A stretch of DNA of 34,702 bases, from positions 1 through 34,702 of the IMG/VR virus record IMGVR_UViG_3300020187_000106; one strand, written 5' to 3'. This document shows, piece after piece, positions 22,301 to 30,811 of the stretch (positions are counted from its first letter, which is position 1; each line of letters begins with the position of its first letter). Below the pieces are notes generated by a model. It was not told the DNA's origin and did not search any database. It saw only the letters and a list, made by a program, of their open reading frames with translations. This stretch comes from a virus. The position numbers and the translations under genes are program-made.

Positions 22301-23259
22301 TCCAACAAGTCGGAATTCTCCAACATAAAGGATACTCCCTTTTTATGGACGGAGTTTTCTCCGTTTAAGTACCCATATATAGTAGTAAGGTCATTTTCTA
22401 TATCGGTTTCTGCCGCATATACTGCTTCGTCAAAGAAATCTTGTACAGTTTGTGGTCCATCAAATTGGCTTACGTATTCAGCAATAGAAATCCCAGCCCT
22501 TTGAATATCAAACTCTTTATACAGTGTTCCATAATCTAACTGTGGGTCAGACTTAGCTTTACTTCTTAGATACTCTAGTGGAGAATCAAACCCAGCCTCT
22601 TTCGCAACCTCTTTAAATTCCTCAAGTATAGCATCTCTTCTATTTTTAGTGGCAACTGCCTTTTCTCTTGCCTTTTCTCTAAGGTTAGCTAAACTTTCTT
22701 TTGAATATAAAGAATCCAGATTAGTTTGATAGATTTCCTTTGCACGTGCATCTACTTTAATTTCTGTATTTAAAAGTTCCTGCAAGTATGGGCTAGTTGG
22801 ATCTTCTTTTAACTGTTCTTTTATACTATCGATGAAGTTGTTTTTAATTGTTGGTACAACTCTTTGTTCTAAGTCTTCAGGGATAAGTGGGCTAAAAACC
22901 ATATCTGGAAAGTCTTCGTTTCCATACATGTCTTCATTTGTAATTTCATCTGGATTTTGTATTTCGTTTAGTGTAGATTCATTCGGTGTAAACTCCACAC
23001 TAGGTAGGAGAGCACCTTTAACAGATGGTGCAGTACCTTCGGGTTGTTCCGTGGTAGTACTTTGTATTGTGTCTAAAACATTATTCATGTTTGTTGGAGG
23101 AAGAATAGCATCCTTGTAGAGACTACTACCTGTAGCCTGTTGTTCGTCCTCTACTGTAGTAGCTACAGAATCACCATTGACTACTGGCTCTTCAGACTGT
23201 TCTTCTTCATCATCCTCTATAGAAAAGGATGGCAATACTGCGGAGTCATATACACCCAT
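19387..23259 (-). CDS. large internal/ejection-type virion protein (1290 aa)
   Basis: This is the largest gene and the last of the - strand structural transcript. The N-terminus (1-130) is acidic and low-complexity. The remainder is long, helical and Lys/Glu-rich, in the manner of internal core/ejection proteins that enter the host with the genome. A hydrophobic stretch (TLNLLAVIPGVKAVGKG) occurs near residue ~390. No lytic transglycosylase motif was found. AAGGA precedes the ATG. Its terminal position next to two other large helical proteins supports an ejection-complex role; the identity itself is inferred. Confidence 0.7.
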   Translation of the reverse strand: MGVYDSAVLPSFSIEDDEEEQSEEPVVNGDSVATTVEDEQQATGSSLYKDAILPPTNMNNVLDTIQSTTTEQPEGTAPSVKGALLPSVEFTPNESTLNEIQNPDEITNEDMYGNEDFPDMVFSPLIPEDLEQRVVPTIKNNFIDSIKEQLKEDPTSPYLQELLNTEIKVDARAKEIYQTNLDSLYSKESLANLREKAREKAVATKNRRDAILEEFKEVAKEAGFDSPLEYLRSKAKSDPQLDYGTLYKEFDIQRAGISIAEYVSQFDGPQTVQDFFDEAVYAAETDIENDLTTIYGYLNGENSVHKKGVSFMLENSDLLEFMGYKGSLNAIANIAEGRDWIDPTVMFNDFITESNRAQREWDEIVAPTEEDHNRLVYAFKNGNAADFGWAFSMATLNLLAVIPGVKAVGKGIKKIKGWVEDPSVVMKARTAGGIREQKLRDAVKQKVAKNNSVREELLTQFENKFDVTITKMENGKRVIDRDAVKLVGERKTLDLMQSETGAVINLPSNALTAPILNAETFDSLVGTLIDLKKIAPEEFGKSKTLIDDMLRITIEGKVKPEKMMDVLAENGMQLEEFVLATYGSVSKAGEVLGRFSHLMRAKPKGILEDLDSRVAEKADNKIKDYYNRYFLRTEGLRKGILVSPLAVAMRNMQSNFVRAPMESLNAVISNAVWKASNEGAIPALKSLNPYSPESSFKGGMDNLKLMFKDVREAKHFSEYVLEHSPDHARMMYNTLNEMQLNMGRGQATSAPGRVADEMYSMLEDFSGVLNTPNRIQELNIRNATFWSELKRLVKNEYKIDLKDSLDGGMLMDFVRDSSTVKPAGARSFVALMDDATRKAMRVTYSATPENYILRKSANFISKSPLSVAIPFPKFIANGIEYFAEGTMGAVGPIKRKLQAQFFDRSLKGPLTARESEKIANNIIGLGIFTGLYQWQKDENRGKDYQNIGIPLTELDANILGTYPMAQMNWIVRAAVERENGTFDMWDSKDEWMELFFGMQQRAGVSNVITEELTSMLSGASNETDAAKRDKIFGRVFGQYVSGFLNPYFQVIELERDMGLRTTERKEAGTDFIITDNQFLNETKRSLMQRGGLDPEEEALLPKRETVTDTNEKRQYIKSRIFAGINVKERNETLKYLQEIGITDPNFTLGSKHKMKTVQNYQNEKVSAYWPSLVAQGRRTGERAEMRWQKSKELQEKYTLTAYMRMYERGYIQQQVRDIRKAVGEGRALIDTPVAKRTDQFIRLPKDVRRIAEAEWVRLYSKRTKDGVIDFSNLKHLNQLLALAGVDLKPK

Positions 23260-23270
23260 AAGTTTTTTCC

Positions 23271-24524
23271 TTAATACCGTCCTACATCAGTGACTTCATA
23301 ATTGTCACTACCACCTATAAACAAAAATGGAAGGTTAACTAAATTGCCTTCTTTACTCAGGCCACCATAAGATAGTTTAATATTACCTGTATAAAGAACT
23401 GGCATGTTATCTATCACAATAACATCACCCACATTAAAAGCACCTCTACCTGCTAAGTCTAATGCCTCGGACCCAGTATAGGTAGATTTATATTCATTAG
23501 TTTCAGGATTGTATGGCATCTTATATTTTTCAAGTAAGCCCATGTCACGATCTGGCCCTGCCGTAGCTACAGCTTCTCTAGTCGCATCATTTAAATTACT
23601 CGCAGCATAGGCTATACGTGCACCCCTACTTTTTAAATCAGACAAAGCTGTATTTATTTTTACGTCAGCATAGCTAGTCACATTCGGAGAAGTAAGTCCC
23701 GCAGACTTTATACGAGATTTCATAGCAAGACCAGCATCTATACTAGCAATATAAGCCTTACCCTGATTACCCGCCTGTACATTTACGATACTACCTTCAA
23801 GTGTTTCCATACCTAGAGGGGTTGCTGCATCTTGTAAAAAACGTCCCCAATCAAGTCGGACATCTGAGTTAGTAAACGGGTCTATGTTTTCAGAATCATC
23901 ATTTTTTTCATGCTCACGTTTTATCTCAGCAAGCAATGTATCATTTCTTTTTGAAAGTTCTGAGTACTCTGGGCTATTTGGATCTGTTGACAACATTTTA
24001 TTAACGACATTAGCACGTACAGCTTGCAAACTTGTAACAGGTTTTGATGCAGGTTGAGAAAGTGTAGTAAATACTTCCCGGTCTTGTTCAAAATACTTCG
24101 ATGCATCTGCGTCTTCTGGGAGAGAGAAGCCTTCAGGCAATGTCATTTCTTGATCATATGCCTTGTGACCAGAAAGTGTTTTGAACTCATCGATATCACT
24201 AGAATACTTTAGTAGAGTATTAGGATCTTTACCATTAGTTACAGCAATACCCCCGTACTCTGCCAACCCACTTGCATATGTAGAGCCTTGGGATAGAGCA
24301 TACGATATTCTGTCAGGATCAAATCCTGCAAGCTTCAGCTTCTGTGCAGCTTCCCTAGCTTCTTTTTCATCAGCCCTACGTTGAGTAGCTGCAGCTACAC
24401 GTGCCCTACGTTTAATCTCTTTTTCATCTTGATCTTCTTTGTACATCTGTGCTTCTTTAGTCTTGATCATGTCAACCAAGTTCTCAGAAGCCCCACCTAT
24501 AAATGCCCCAAAATTAAACGCCAT
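23271..24524 (-). CDS. structural protein, probable internal virion protein (417 aa)
   Basis: GAGGAG precedes the ATG. The N-terminal ~75 residues form a charged helix rich in Lys/Glu/Ala/Arg. The middle is mixed, and the last ~70 residues are strand-like with Gly/Asn turns (DNYEVTDVGRY at the end). It lies between the 1290-aa protein and a small companion, all on one transcript. It could be the counterpart of T7 gp15-type internal proteins; no sequence motif proves it. Confidence 0.65.
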   Translation of the reverse strand: MAFNFGAFIGGASENLVDMIKTKEAQMYKEDQDEKEIKRRARVAAATQRRADEKEAREAAQKLKLAGFDPDRISYALSQGSTYASGLAEYGGIAVTNGKDPNTLLKYSSDIDEFKTLSGHKAYDQEMTLPEGFSLPEDADASKYFEQDREVFTTLSQPASKPVTSLQAVRANVVNKMLSTDPNSPEYSELSKRNDTLLAEIKREHEKNDDSENIDPFTNSDVRLDWGRFLQDAATPLGMETLEGSIVNVQAGNQGKAYIASIDAGLAMKSRIKSAGLTSPNVTSYADVKINTALSDLKSRGARIAYAASNLNDATREAVATAGPDRDMGLLEKYKMPYNPETNEYKSTYTGSEALDLAGRGAFNVGDVIVIDNMPVLYTGNIKLSYGGLSKEGNLVNLPFLFIGGSDNYEVTDVGRY

Positions 24525-24526
24525 TG

Positions 24527-25033
24527 TTATCTCCTCGCCATCAATCCTGCAGGTGCAGGTTCAGCTTCTTCTACTGGCTCTACTGGCATTTCTTCTGTGC
24601 CATCTTCATTTGCCAAATCGTCTTTCATTTCACGTAGTACTTTGCTAATGGCTGCACTACTAAATTTATCGGTGTCTCTATCTTCAGGCTCAATACCTAC
24701 CACGTAGTCTGCTTCCTCTTCGTCAGCCACGTAGGAGAGCATCTCAACGATGATAGGCATCATCAGGATACCAACATCAATTGTGTGCTTACCCTCCATC
24801 ACAGAGCCTCCCTGTAGGGCGTTGGCTATAGTAGTCAGGGGAATACCAGATTCCATAACTTCCACAAGTTGATCCCGTGCTGCCATGTTTAAAATACGTT
24901 CAGCATAGTATTCAGCAGCACGTTCTACTGTTGGGTACTGTGGTGGGTGCTGCCAAGGACGTGCACCTAACTCTGCGGTTAAACTTTGCCCCGGTATAGG
25001 AGCACTGAAACTTGATCTATAGTCTTGTGACAT
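24527..25033 (-). CDS. virion-associated protein (168 aa)
   Basis: It has the opening segment S-A-P-I-P-G-Q-S-L-T followed by a P-W-Q-H-P-P-Q-Y motif (27-34), typical of a small conserved virion protein of marine tailed phages. A helical middle and a long acidic, Glu/Pro-rich tail (~130-165) follow. The acidic tail may bind a partner such as the large internal proteins encoded beside it. Exact role unknown. Confidence 0.65.
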   Translation of the reverse strand: MSQDYRSSFSAPIPGQSLTAELGARPWQHPPQYPTVERAAEYYAERILNMAARDQLVEVMESGIPLTTIANALQGGSVMEGKHTIDVGILMMPIIVEMLSYVADEEEADYVVGIEPEDRDTDKFSSAAISKVLREMKDDLANEDGTEEMPVEPVEEAEPAPAGLMARR

Positions 25034-25035
25034 TA

Positions 25036-25248
25036 TTATAGGTTCCTATACTTACGAATTTCTTCCATGATATCTAGTGCAATATCTGCAGGTTCTTTAC
25101 TCTCTGTCTCTTTAGCACGAGGACTTGGTGACATCACACGAGATAGTAACCCACTTTTTTTCTCAGGTGCAGCCTTGTTATTCTTACGTTTGTTTAGATT
25201 GCTCAAGGCTTTTGCGTAGCTAACAGCACTTGTATTATACATACTCAT
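25036..25248 (-). CDS. small basic structural-module protein (70 aa)
   Basis: AGGAG precedes the ATG at good spacing. The protein has a Tyr/Ala N-terminus, a Lys/Asn-rich segment with KRKNNKAAPEKK (~19-30) and an acidic helical end. It lies in the gap between two larger virion genes and reads like a disordered scaffold or linker. Nothing more can be said from sequence. Confidence 0.6.
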   Translation of the reverse strand: MSMYNTSAVSYAKALSNLNKRKNNKAAPEKKSGLLSRVMSPSPRAKETESKEPADIALDIMEEIRKYRNL

Positions 25249-25259
25249 ATTTATTACTC

Positions 25260-28025
25260 CTATTCAATTCCAAGTAAACTTCCACCAATAGTATTCGTCA
25301 GTACATTTGTAGGAGTAAAAAGCAGGGTACTAACAAGCTTACCAAAACTACTACTACTTTGTGCATCGATTCTCATCTTTGCCTCCTCTAGAGAAAGACC
25401 TGCTTTTGCATACTCAGCCAAACGTTCTTCTTGATTTTCGGCACTTGTCCATGCCCATTCCATCTGATCACCGTACATCTGCCAAAGATTATTATAAGCT
25501 GTATTGGAAATGTCCAATGTGTTTATAGCATTTATTTCGTTAGCACGGTTGATGGCTGCAGTATCTGCAGTAGCAATTTCCCTACGCCATGTAGCATTTG
25601 ATTGATCTATGACTAACTGATTCTTTGCATTGAATTGTTCACGTTGATTTTTTATCTCAGCATTAAACTTTCGGATTGCATTTGTTTCTCCGGCATTAAA
25701 TTTAGCTATGGCATTCTGCTGTTCTGCATTAAACATGTTTGTTGTATTAGACAGGTTATCATAGAACTGATTATTCTGCTGTTCACTACTAGCATTAAAT
25801 TGTTTTGCTGCATTCTTTGCTGCAGTGTCTGTAAAGATAGACTGTACTTGCTGCTGTGATTTAAACATATCAACTTGTTGTTTCCTGTCTGCATCTGCCA
25901 TACTTACGTTAAGGAAGTTCTGGGCATTCATAACCGCAGCTTGTTGTACATTGCTTAGGCTTTGAGTTTCTAGGTTAGCTAATGCTGAAGCTTCTGCGAG
26001 TACCATAGCTTGGCTATTATTCAGATTAGCCAAATTCATAGTATTAACAGCACGAGAGTTCTCAAGCTGTACCTGTTGCTCCGCAGTGAAGTTCATATTA
26101 GCAACGTCACTGATCTTACTAGCATTGATCACACGTGTCTGAAACTCTTGATCAAACTCCTGACCCATAAACTTTGCACGTTGTTCAGCTGCAAGCATAG
26201 CACGTTGCTGACGATTTGACAAGTTCATTGCTTCAAACTGTGATTGGGTTTGTGCATCTGCCATTGCAATAGGCAAAGCTGATTCCATAGTAGCTTGAAT
26301 GATAGCCTGACCTGCCATGCTAGAGGCACCAAGCCCACGTTGAGCAAGCTTCTGCGTTGCAGCCCTCATAGAACCAGCTGCCCATGCTGGGGTTTGACCA
26401 TCGTCAAAGTCACTCATAAGCTGTTCTAGTTGAAAAGCTACAGATGTCTTTTCACTGGGGTCTGCTTGTGCTGCCTGTACTTGTTCTGTAAACAAGGCAG
26501 CTTTTTGGGCATCTACCGCAGAACCAGATACAAGTTCACCGGCCTGTATATCCCGTTGTACAGGACTGTCAATAATACTGGCTGTACCTTGTGAAGCATT
26601 AAGATCCGACACTGCCGTAGTATCTTGTGTTGCCGCAGTAATAGTAGCACGAGGATCATCGAAGCCTACTTGAGTAGCATCCAATCCCTCTAAAGCTGTA
26701 TCAACTTGTTCCCCAGATTCATCTGCCTCAAAGGTAGATGCGTCTTTTGCTGCTATACCTTGGGCCTCAGTTGCTGTTGCTCGATTTACACGTGCTCTAA
26801 CGTTTCCTTCAAGTTGTCCTGATTCACTATCTATAAGCTGATTACGTTTAACTTTAATTCGTTTTGGATCTACTGTTGCACCCTCTGGAAGTTCTGGATT
26901 AACAGCCCTGTCAGTCATTGCATCCGTAATAGTAGGCTGACTTTTTTGGTATAGTGGTGTAAGCTCTTGCAGACGCAAGTAGGTATCGGATACTTCTTGA
27001 CCTTTAGCTTCTACTAATTCGGCAAGATATGGATCATCTGGGTTTGCTTCAGCTCGTGCTTGCAACCTACTTAACTCTAGACTTAAAGTATCATACTGTG
27101 TGTTTGCTTGATTATATTGTTCTTCGATATTTGTTAGATCTGAAGTAACACCTTCAGACACACCAGTTGAAAGGTATTCACGGTACATATCCTGTTGTTG
27201 GTTGTATACGTCTTGCATAGGCTTAACGGCTTTAAGACCTGCAGCTACGCCTTTAGCTCTAGCTTTTGCATTAGCTATGCCAGCATATTGCGTATTGATC
27301 AAAGTACCGTCAGGGTACACAATATGGTAACGATTACCACGCATCTCAATCTTGTAATCATCTGGGTTAGCCATAATAGCTGTATTACCAGAGAGAGCCT
27401 TAGTCTGATCTACAGCAAACTTTTTGTTTTTCTCGTAGTCAATCTGATTAACGTAGTAATCCTGTGGGTTAGCCTCTATTAAGCTGGTAACAGTGCTATC
27501 TATATCTGGTGCAGTAGGCATACCTGCAGATGGATCGTATGTTCCATCCATTGAAAAAGGCACACTAGATGAAGTTCCTGTTGATGCATTACTAGTAGCT
27601 GATGCAATTTTATTTTTTAGATTCTCTAGTGGAGTAACATAATTTGCAAGTCCTGTAGCAGCCGCAGCATTATCAGCAGCTTGTGAACTAGAACTTTCAT
27701 AATGAATTCCACCGGGGGCTCTGTCTGCGTTAAATTTATCCACTGCTGCTTTAGTTGAGTAATCATTCTTGAAAACAGTGGGGGCAGGGTCACCAGAAGG
27801 CATACCACCGGGAGCAAAGTTCTGTACATACCCACCAGTTGCAAGCTTAGTGGCAGCTTGGCGGTACTCTTCCATCTTACTTTGTTTATCTGGATTGCTA
27901 TTTAAGTACGCATCAAACCCAGACATGTCACCTGTATAACCCATTGTCTGAGCAATACGTTGCATTGCAGAAGGTTTAAATCCTGCAAACTTTAAACGTT
28001 TTTTCTTTGTGGTTGGATTATTCAT
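25260..28025 (-). CDS. large Gln/Asn/Ala-rich internal virion protein (921 aa)
   Basis: A short basic N-terminus (TTKKKRLKF) is followed by low-complexity Ala/Gln/Asp-rich stretches. From ~680 to 800 lies a repeating F-N-A-x(2)-N/E helical pattern (FNAEQQNAIAKFNAGE, FNAEIKNQREQFNA), then a Trp-containing end region. Such long FNA-repeat coiled-coil proteins recur in marine phage virions and probably form internal or ejected fibres. No enzymatic domain was found. AAGG precedes the ATG. Confidence 0.7.
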   Translation of the reverse strand: MNNPTTKKKRLKFAGFKPSAMQRIAQTMGYTGDMSGFDAYLNSNPDKQSKMEEYRQAATKLATGGYVQNFAPGGMPSGDPAPTVFKNDYSTKAAVDKFNADRAPGGIHYESSSSQAADNAAAATGLANYVTPLENLKNKIASATSNASTGTSSSVPFSMDGTYDPSAGMPTAPDIDSTVTSLIEANPQDYYVNQIDYEKNKKFAVDQTKALSGNTAIMANPDDYKIEMRGNRYHIVYPDGTLINTQYAGIANAKARAKGVAAGLKAVKPMQDVYNQQQDMYREYLSTGVSEGVTSDLTNIEEQYNQANTQYDTLSLELSRLQARAEANPDDPYLAELVEAKGQEVSDTYLRLQELTPLYQKSQPTITDAMTDRAVNPELPEGATVDPKRIKVKRNQLIDSESGQLEGNVRARVNRATATEAQGIAAKDASTFEADESGEQVDTALEGLDATQVGFDDPRATITAATQDTTAVSDLNASQGTASIIDSPVQRDIQAGELVSGSAVDAQKAALFTEQVQAAQADPSEKTSVAFQLEQLMSDFDDGQTPAWAAGSMRAATQKLAQRGLGASSMAGQAIIQATMESALPIAMADAQTQSQFEAMNLSNRQQRAMLAAEQRAKFMGQEFDQEFQTRVINASKISDVANMNFTAEQQVQLENSRAVNTMNLANLNNSQAMVLAEASALANLETQSLSNVQQAAVMNAQNFLNVSMADADRKQQVDMFKSQQQVQSIFTDTAAKNAAKQFNASSEQQNNQFYDNLSNTTNMFNAEQQNAIAKFNAGETNAIRKFNAEIKNQREQFNAKNQLVIDQSNATWRREIATADTAAINRANEINAINTLDISNTAYNNLWQMYGDQMEWAWTSAENQEERLAEYAKAGLSLEEAKMRIDAQSSSSFGKLVSTLLFTPTNVLTNTIGGSLLGIE

Positions 28026-28035
28026 GATATATGCC

Positions 28036-28500
28036 TTATGGTTTCGTGGGCCAAGTCAAGTCGTATGGAAATGAAGCTTGGTCTGTAATATTACGGAGAT
28101 CAGAACGGTACTGTTTCATATCGGATGCTACAGATTCACCGTTTTCAAGTGCCTTTACTACCACCCAATCTGTATCATCTAGTAGATCATCACGTTGTTT
28201 ACGGACAGAACTGGCAGCACTGTTTGTACGAGCCAGTACCTCAGAGTCTGTTAGATCAACAATACTGTATACGATTGTCCATGCACCATTTACGAGTGTG
28301 GGTAGTGTAGGTGTTTCTACCTTTTCTGTTCGTGTGTCATAAGAAGGGACGGTGCCATCCACTACAGGATATACATCATACCGTGCCAACATAGCATCAG
28401 AAACGATACGTGGAAAAGACACGTTAGGATTGTCACGGCGTAGATGTCCAATCGTGTATGGGTATTGATCGACACTACCGTTTGTTAGTTTTACGTACAT
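28036..28500 (-). CDS. tail-assembly-chaperone-like protein (154 aa)
   Basis: AAAGGAG precedes the ATG. The C-terminal third has R-D-D-L-L-D-D-T-D-W-V-V, a Y-R-S-D-L-R-N-I segment and F-P-Y-D-L-T-W-P (145-152). This is the pattern of XkdW/phage tail-assembly-chaperone-type domains found after fibre genes. The N-half is strand-rich. A role in fibre or tail assembly fits its position downstream of the fibre-like genes. Confidence 0.7.
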   Translation of the reverse strand: MYVKLTNGSVDQYPYTIGHLRRDNPNVSFPRIVSDAMLARYDVYPVVDGTVPSYDTRTEKVETPTLPTLVNGAWTIVYSIVDLTDSEVLARTNSAASSVRKQRDDLLDDTDWVVVKALENGESVASDMKQYRSDLRNITDQASFPYDLTWPTKP

Positions 28501-28514
28501 TTTATATAGCTCCT

Positions 28515-29738
28515 TTAGCTTGTATATATTTCTCTTGGGTCAACTTGTATATGACCTCTATCATTTAGTTCATTGATTCCCAAATTTTTAGTATTAGCTA
28601 GAACTGGTGCAGTTGTATCAGCACCTGAAATATCCCATATAGCAAGACGATGTGGCTCGTCTGATTCTACTCCATCATCCCGAATAAGTGCATACAGATA
28701 ACCTTGTCTGTGCACAATATCAGAACCAAATATATTACCAATTTCCCCTGTGTGCACAGTAACAGAAGTCTGTGCAAACGTTGAAGAGCTACTTTTTGTC
28801 ACATCTTCATTGTGAAAAAGAGATACAATAGTAGTTCCATAAAGTAAAGATGCTTCACTGTTCAAGCTATTGGAATCGTTGTCTCCAAAAACACCAGTTG
28901 TAGTTATAGATCCTGTATCTGCAGATAAGCTGCCAGCAGAATCGGAGAAGTTAAAACTATTAAAGTCAGGATCGTCATTGTTTCTAAAAAGAATAAGTTT
29001 TCCACTGTCTGTGTTAGAGTTGTAATAAGCTAGTCCATTATCAGCATTTATTAATTCAGTACCAATTCCACTAGTACTTACATCTGCGTATTCAACTAAG
29101 GTAATTGAAGTTGGGTCAGAAACATCAAACCACCAAACTACTCTATCAGTGTTATCCTTGTGAACAAAGATGTAATCCGTATTGTACACTTGGTCATATA
29201 AAGATTGGCTTAGGTAATATGGATCTACACATTTTTCCACAACATCAAAGTCATTATCCCATGTTTGTCCACCCGTTAGTGCATATCTATCTAGAACTGA
29301 AAAATCTTCAGTAGATATATCTATAGTAATTACAGAGTCTGCACGTGTAAATATTGTAATAAATGTGTTTGGGCTTGCGTAGTGTATACGCATTATTTCA
29401 GAACTAGCAGTCTCACCCGTAATATTTTGAATATCTAGTTCGTCTTTATATGTAAGTTTTCCTGTTGCATTGTCTATAGTGTATAGTCTTAAAACTGTAT
29501 CAGACCCAAATAATTTTACTACTACTATATTGTACTCCCAAGCAACAATAAATTGACCATCTAAAACACGAATAGTAGCTTCTCCTGATGCCCGTGCATC
29601 TGCGGCTGCAGGTATACTAGTAGCATCTGTTAGATCTATTTGTTGTAGACTACCACTAGTACGTTGAGTAAAATAGCCCCAACGTTTAGTCAAAGGCTGC
29701 GACTGAGTAGCCATAAGTTTTTTAGTAATGCAACTCAT
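28515..29738 (-). CDS. beta-propeller-like tail protein (407 aa)
   Basis: The sequence is strand-dominated, with repeated units containing V-V-K-L-x-G-S/D and W-D-I-S-G (LAIWDISG near 375), like LVIVD-type blade repeats. No catalytic motif is visible. It starts at ATG 29738 in an ATGA overlap with the upstream fibre gene; ATG 29714 is an alternative. Its position between the fibre-like gene and the assembly chaperone suggests a host-receptor-facing tail component; this is inference. Confidence 0.6.
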   Translation of the reverse strand: MSCITKKLMATQSQPLTKRWGYFTQRTSGSLQQIDLTDATSIPAAADARASGEATIRVLDGQFIVAWEYNIVVVKLFGSDTVLRLYTIDNATGKLTYKDELDIQNITGETASSEIMRIHYASPNTFITIFTRADSVITIDISTEDFSVLDRYALTGGQTWDNDFDVVEKCVDPYYLSQSLYDQVYNTDYIFVHKDNTDRVVWWFDVSDPTSITLVEYADVSTSGIGTELINADNGLAYYNSNTDSGKLILFRNNDDPDFNSFNFSDSAGSLSADTGSITTTGVFGDNDSNSLNSEASLLYGTTIVSLFHNEDVTKSSSSTFAQTSVTVHTGEIGNIFGSDIVHRQGYLYALIRDDGVESDEPHRLAIWDISGADTTAPVLANTKNLGINELNDRGHIQVDPREIYTS

Positions 29739-30802
29739 GCTAATGCATTCCCTGCTCTAAACCCATAAAACGTAGCACCATTATCATGAGTAAAAAATAC
29801 AAATACGTCAGTCTCTCCAGAACTAGTTCCTACAGGTTGAGTACCATCAGGCCAATCTACAGTACTAGGCCATGTAATTATAACAGTAGCACTAGGTGTA
29901 ATCTTCAATGTAAAGCCGTAGGCAGTACCAGATGCGGGTGCATTAGTAAAGCTGTACGTAACATCTGAAGCAGGAGCATCAACAAAAACGTTACCTGTTT
30001 CTAAGTCTAATGCACCTGCAGTAACAGTACCCAGTGTTTCATTGTAGCTTACAGCACGAAACTCTTGACTTGCTAGTACATCGCCATTGGCATCTGCAGT
30101 CAGTACCTTACTGGCCTCTGACGTACCCAGTGTAGTTATGTCAGTATAGTTTAATTCAGTAACAGTCGCAGTAATACCGTCTAAAGCATTCAACTCTGCA
30201 GCACCTGCAGTTACAGCAACACCACCTATTTGCAATGTTGTTGGATTAAAGATACCCCCAGATATACTAGTGCTAACTACAGTTGTACCCAGTGTAGCAT
30301 TGGTTGCATCTAACGTATCAATGTAACCTGTACCTGTAATATACGCATCCTTCCATTCAGAACCAGTAGCACCCAAGTCATACGTATTATCAACTGAAGG
30401 AATAATGTTAGAAGAAACATCTGCGGTAAAAGTTACTGTGTCAGAAGCAGCATTACCAAGTACAGTGTTACCCTCTACTGATAAAGTTCCTGCAGCCACA
30501 ATGCTAGTAGCTACATTCAATGTACCGGACATATAGCCATCTTTAAAACGTAGGGCATCTGTACCCAAGTCTACGACATTTGTAGTCTTAGGACGCAGCA
30601 CACTGGCTGTAGCAACTACATCTTGGGCAGGACCAATTACAAGAATAGGTGCACCCTCTGCAGTAGTGCCATCATGTGCATGACCAGTGCTTGAACTAAA
30701 AGCATTTTCTACTTGGTTAAATTCGTTATCTAAGTCATCCGCATCAATAACATTACCATTAGAAATATTATTGGATGTGTCTTGTCTATTGTAACCTGCC
30801 AT
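29735..30802 (-). CDS. tail-fibre-like protein (355 aa)
   Basis: The N-terminal ~50 residues, with NGNVIDADDLDNEFNQV, are the attachment region typical of marine podovirus fibres. Two D-L-G-x(4)-W/F-K-D-x-Y-x-x-G-T repeats are visible (~80-95 and ~145-160), a hallmark of phage fibre shafts, and a TELNYTD segment follows. The C-terminus is short, without an obvious knob domain. AAGGA precedes the ATG. It is probably involved in host adsorption. Confidence 0.75.
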   Translation of the reverse strand: MAGYNRQDTSNNISNGNVIDADDLDNEFNQVENAFSSSTGHAHDGTTAEGAPILVIGPAQDVVATASVLRPKTTNVVDLGTDALRFKDGYMSGTLNVATSIVAAGTLSVEGNTVLGNAASDTVTFTADVSSNIIPSVDNTYDLGATGSEWKDAYITGTGYIDTLDATNATLGTTVVSTSISGGIFNPTTLQIGGVAVTAGAAELNALDGITATVTELNYTDITTLGTSEASKVLTADANGDVLASQEFRAVSYNETLGTVTAGALDLETGNVFVDAPASDVTYSFTNAPASGTAYGFTLKITPSATVIITWPSTVDWPDGTQPVGTSSGETDVFVFFTHDNGATFYGFRAGNALA

Positions 30803-30811
30803 AGTTTTTCC

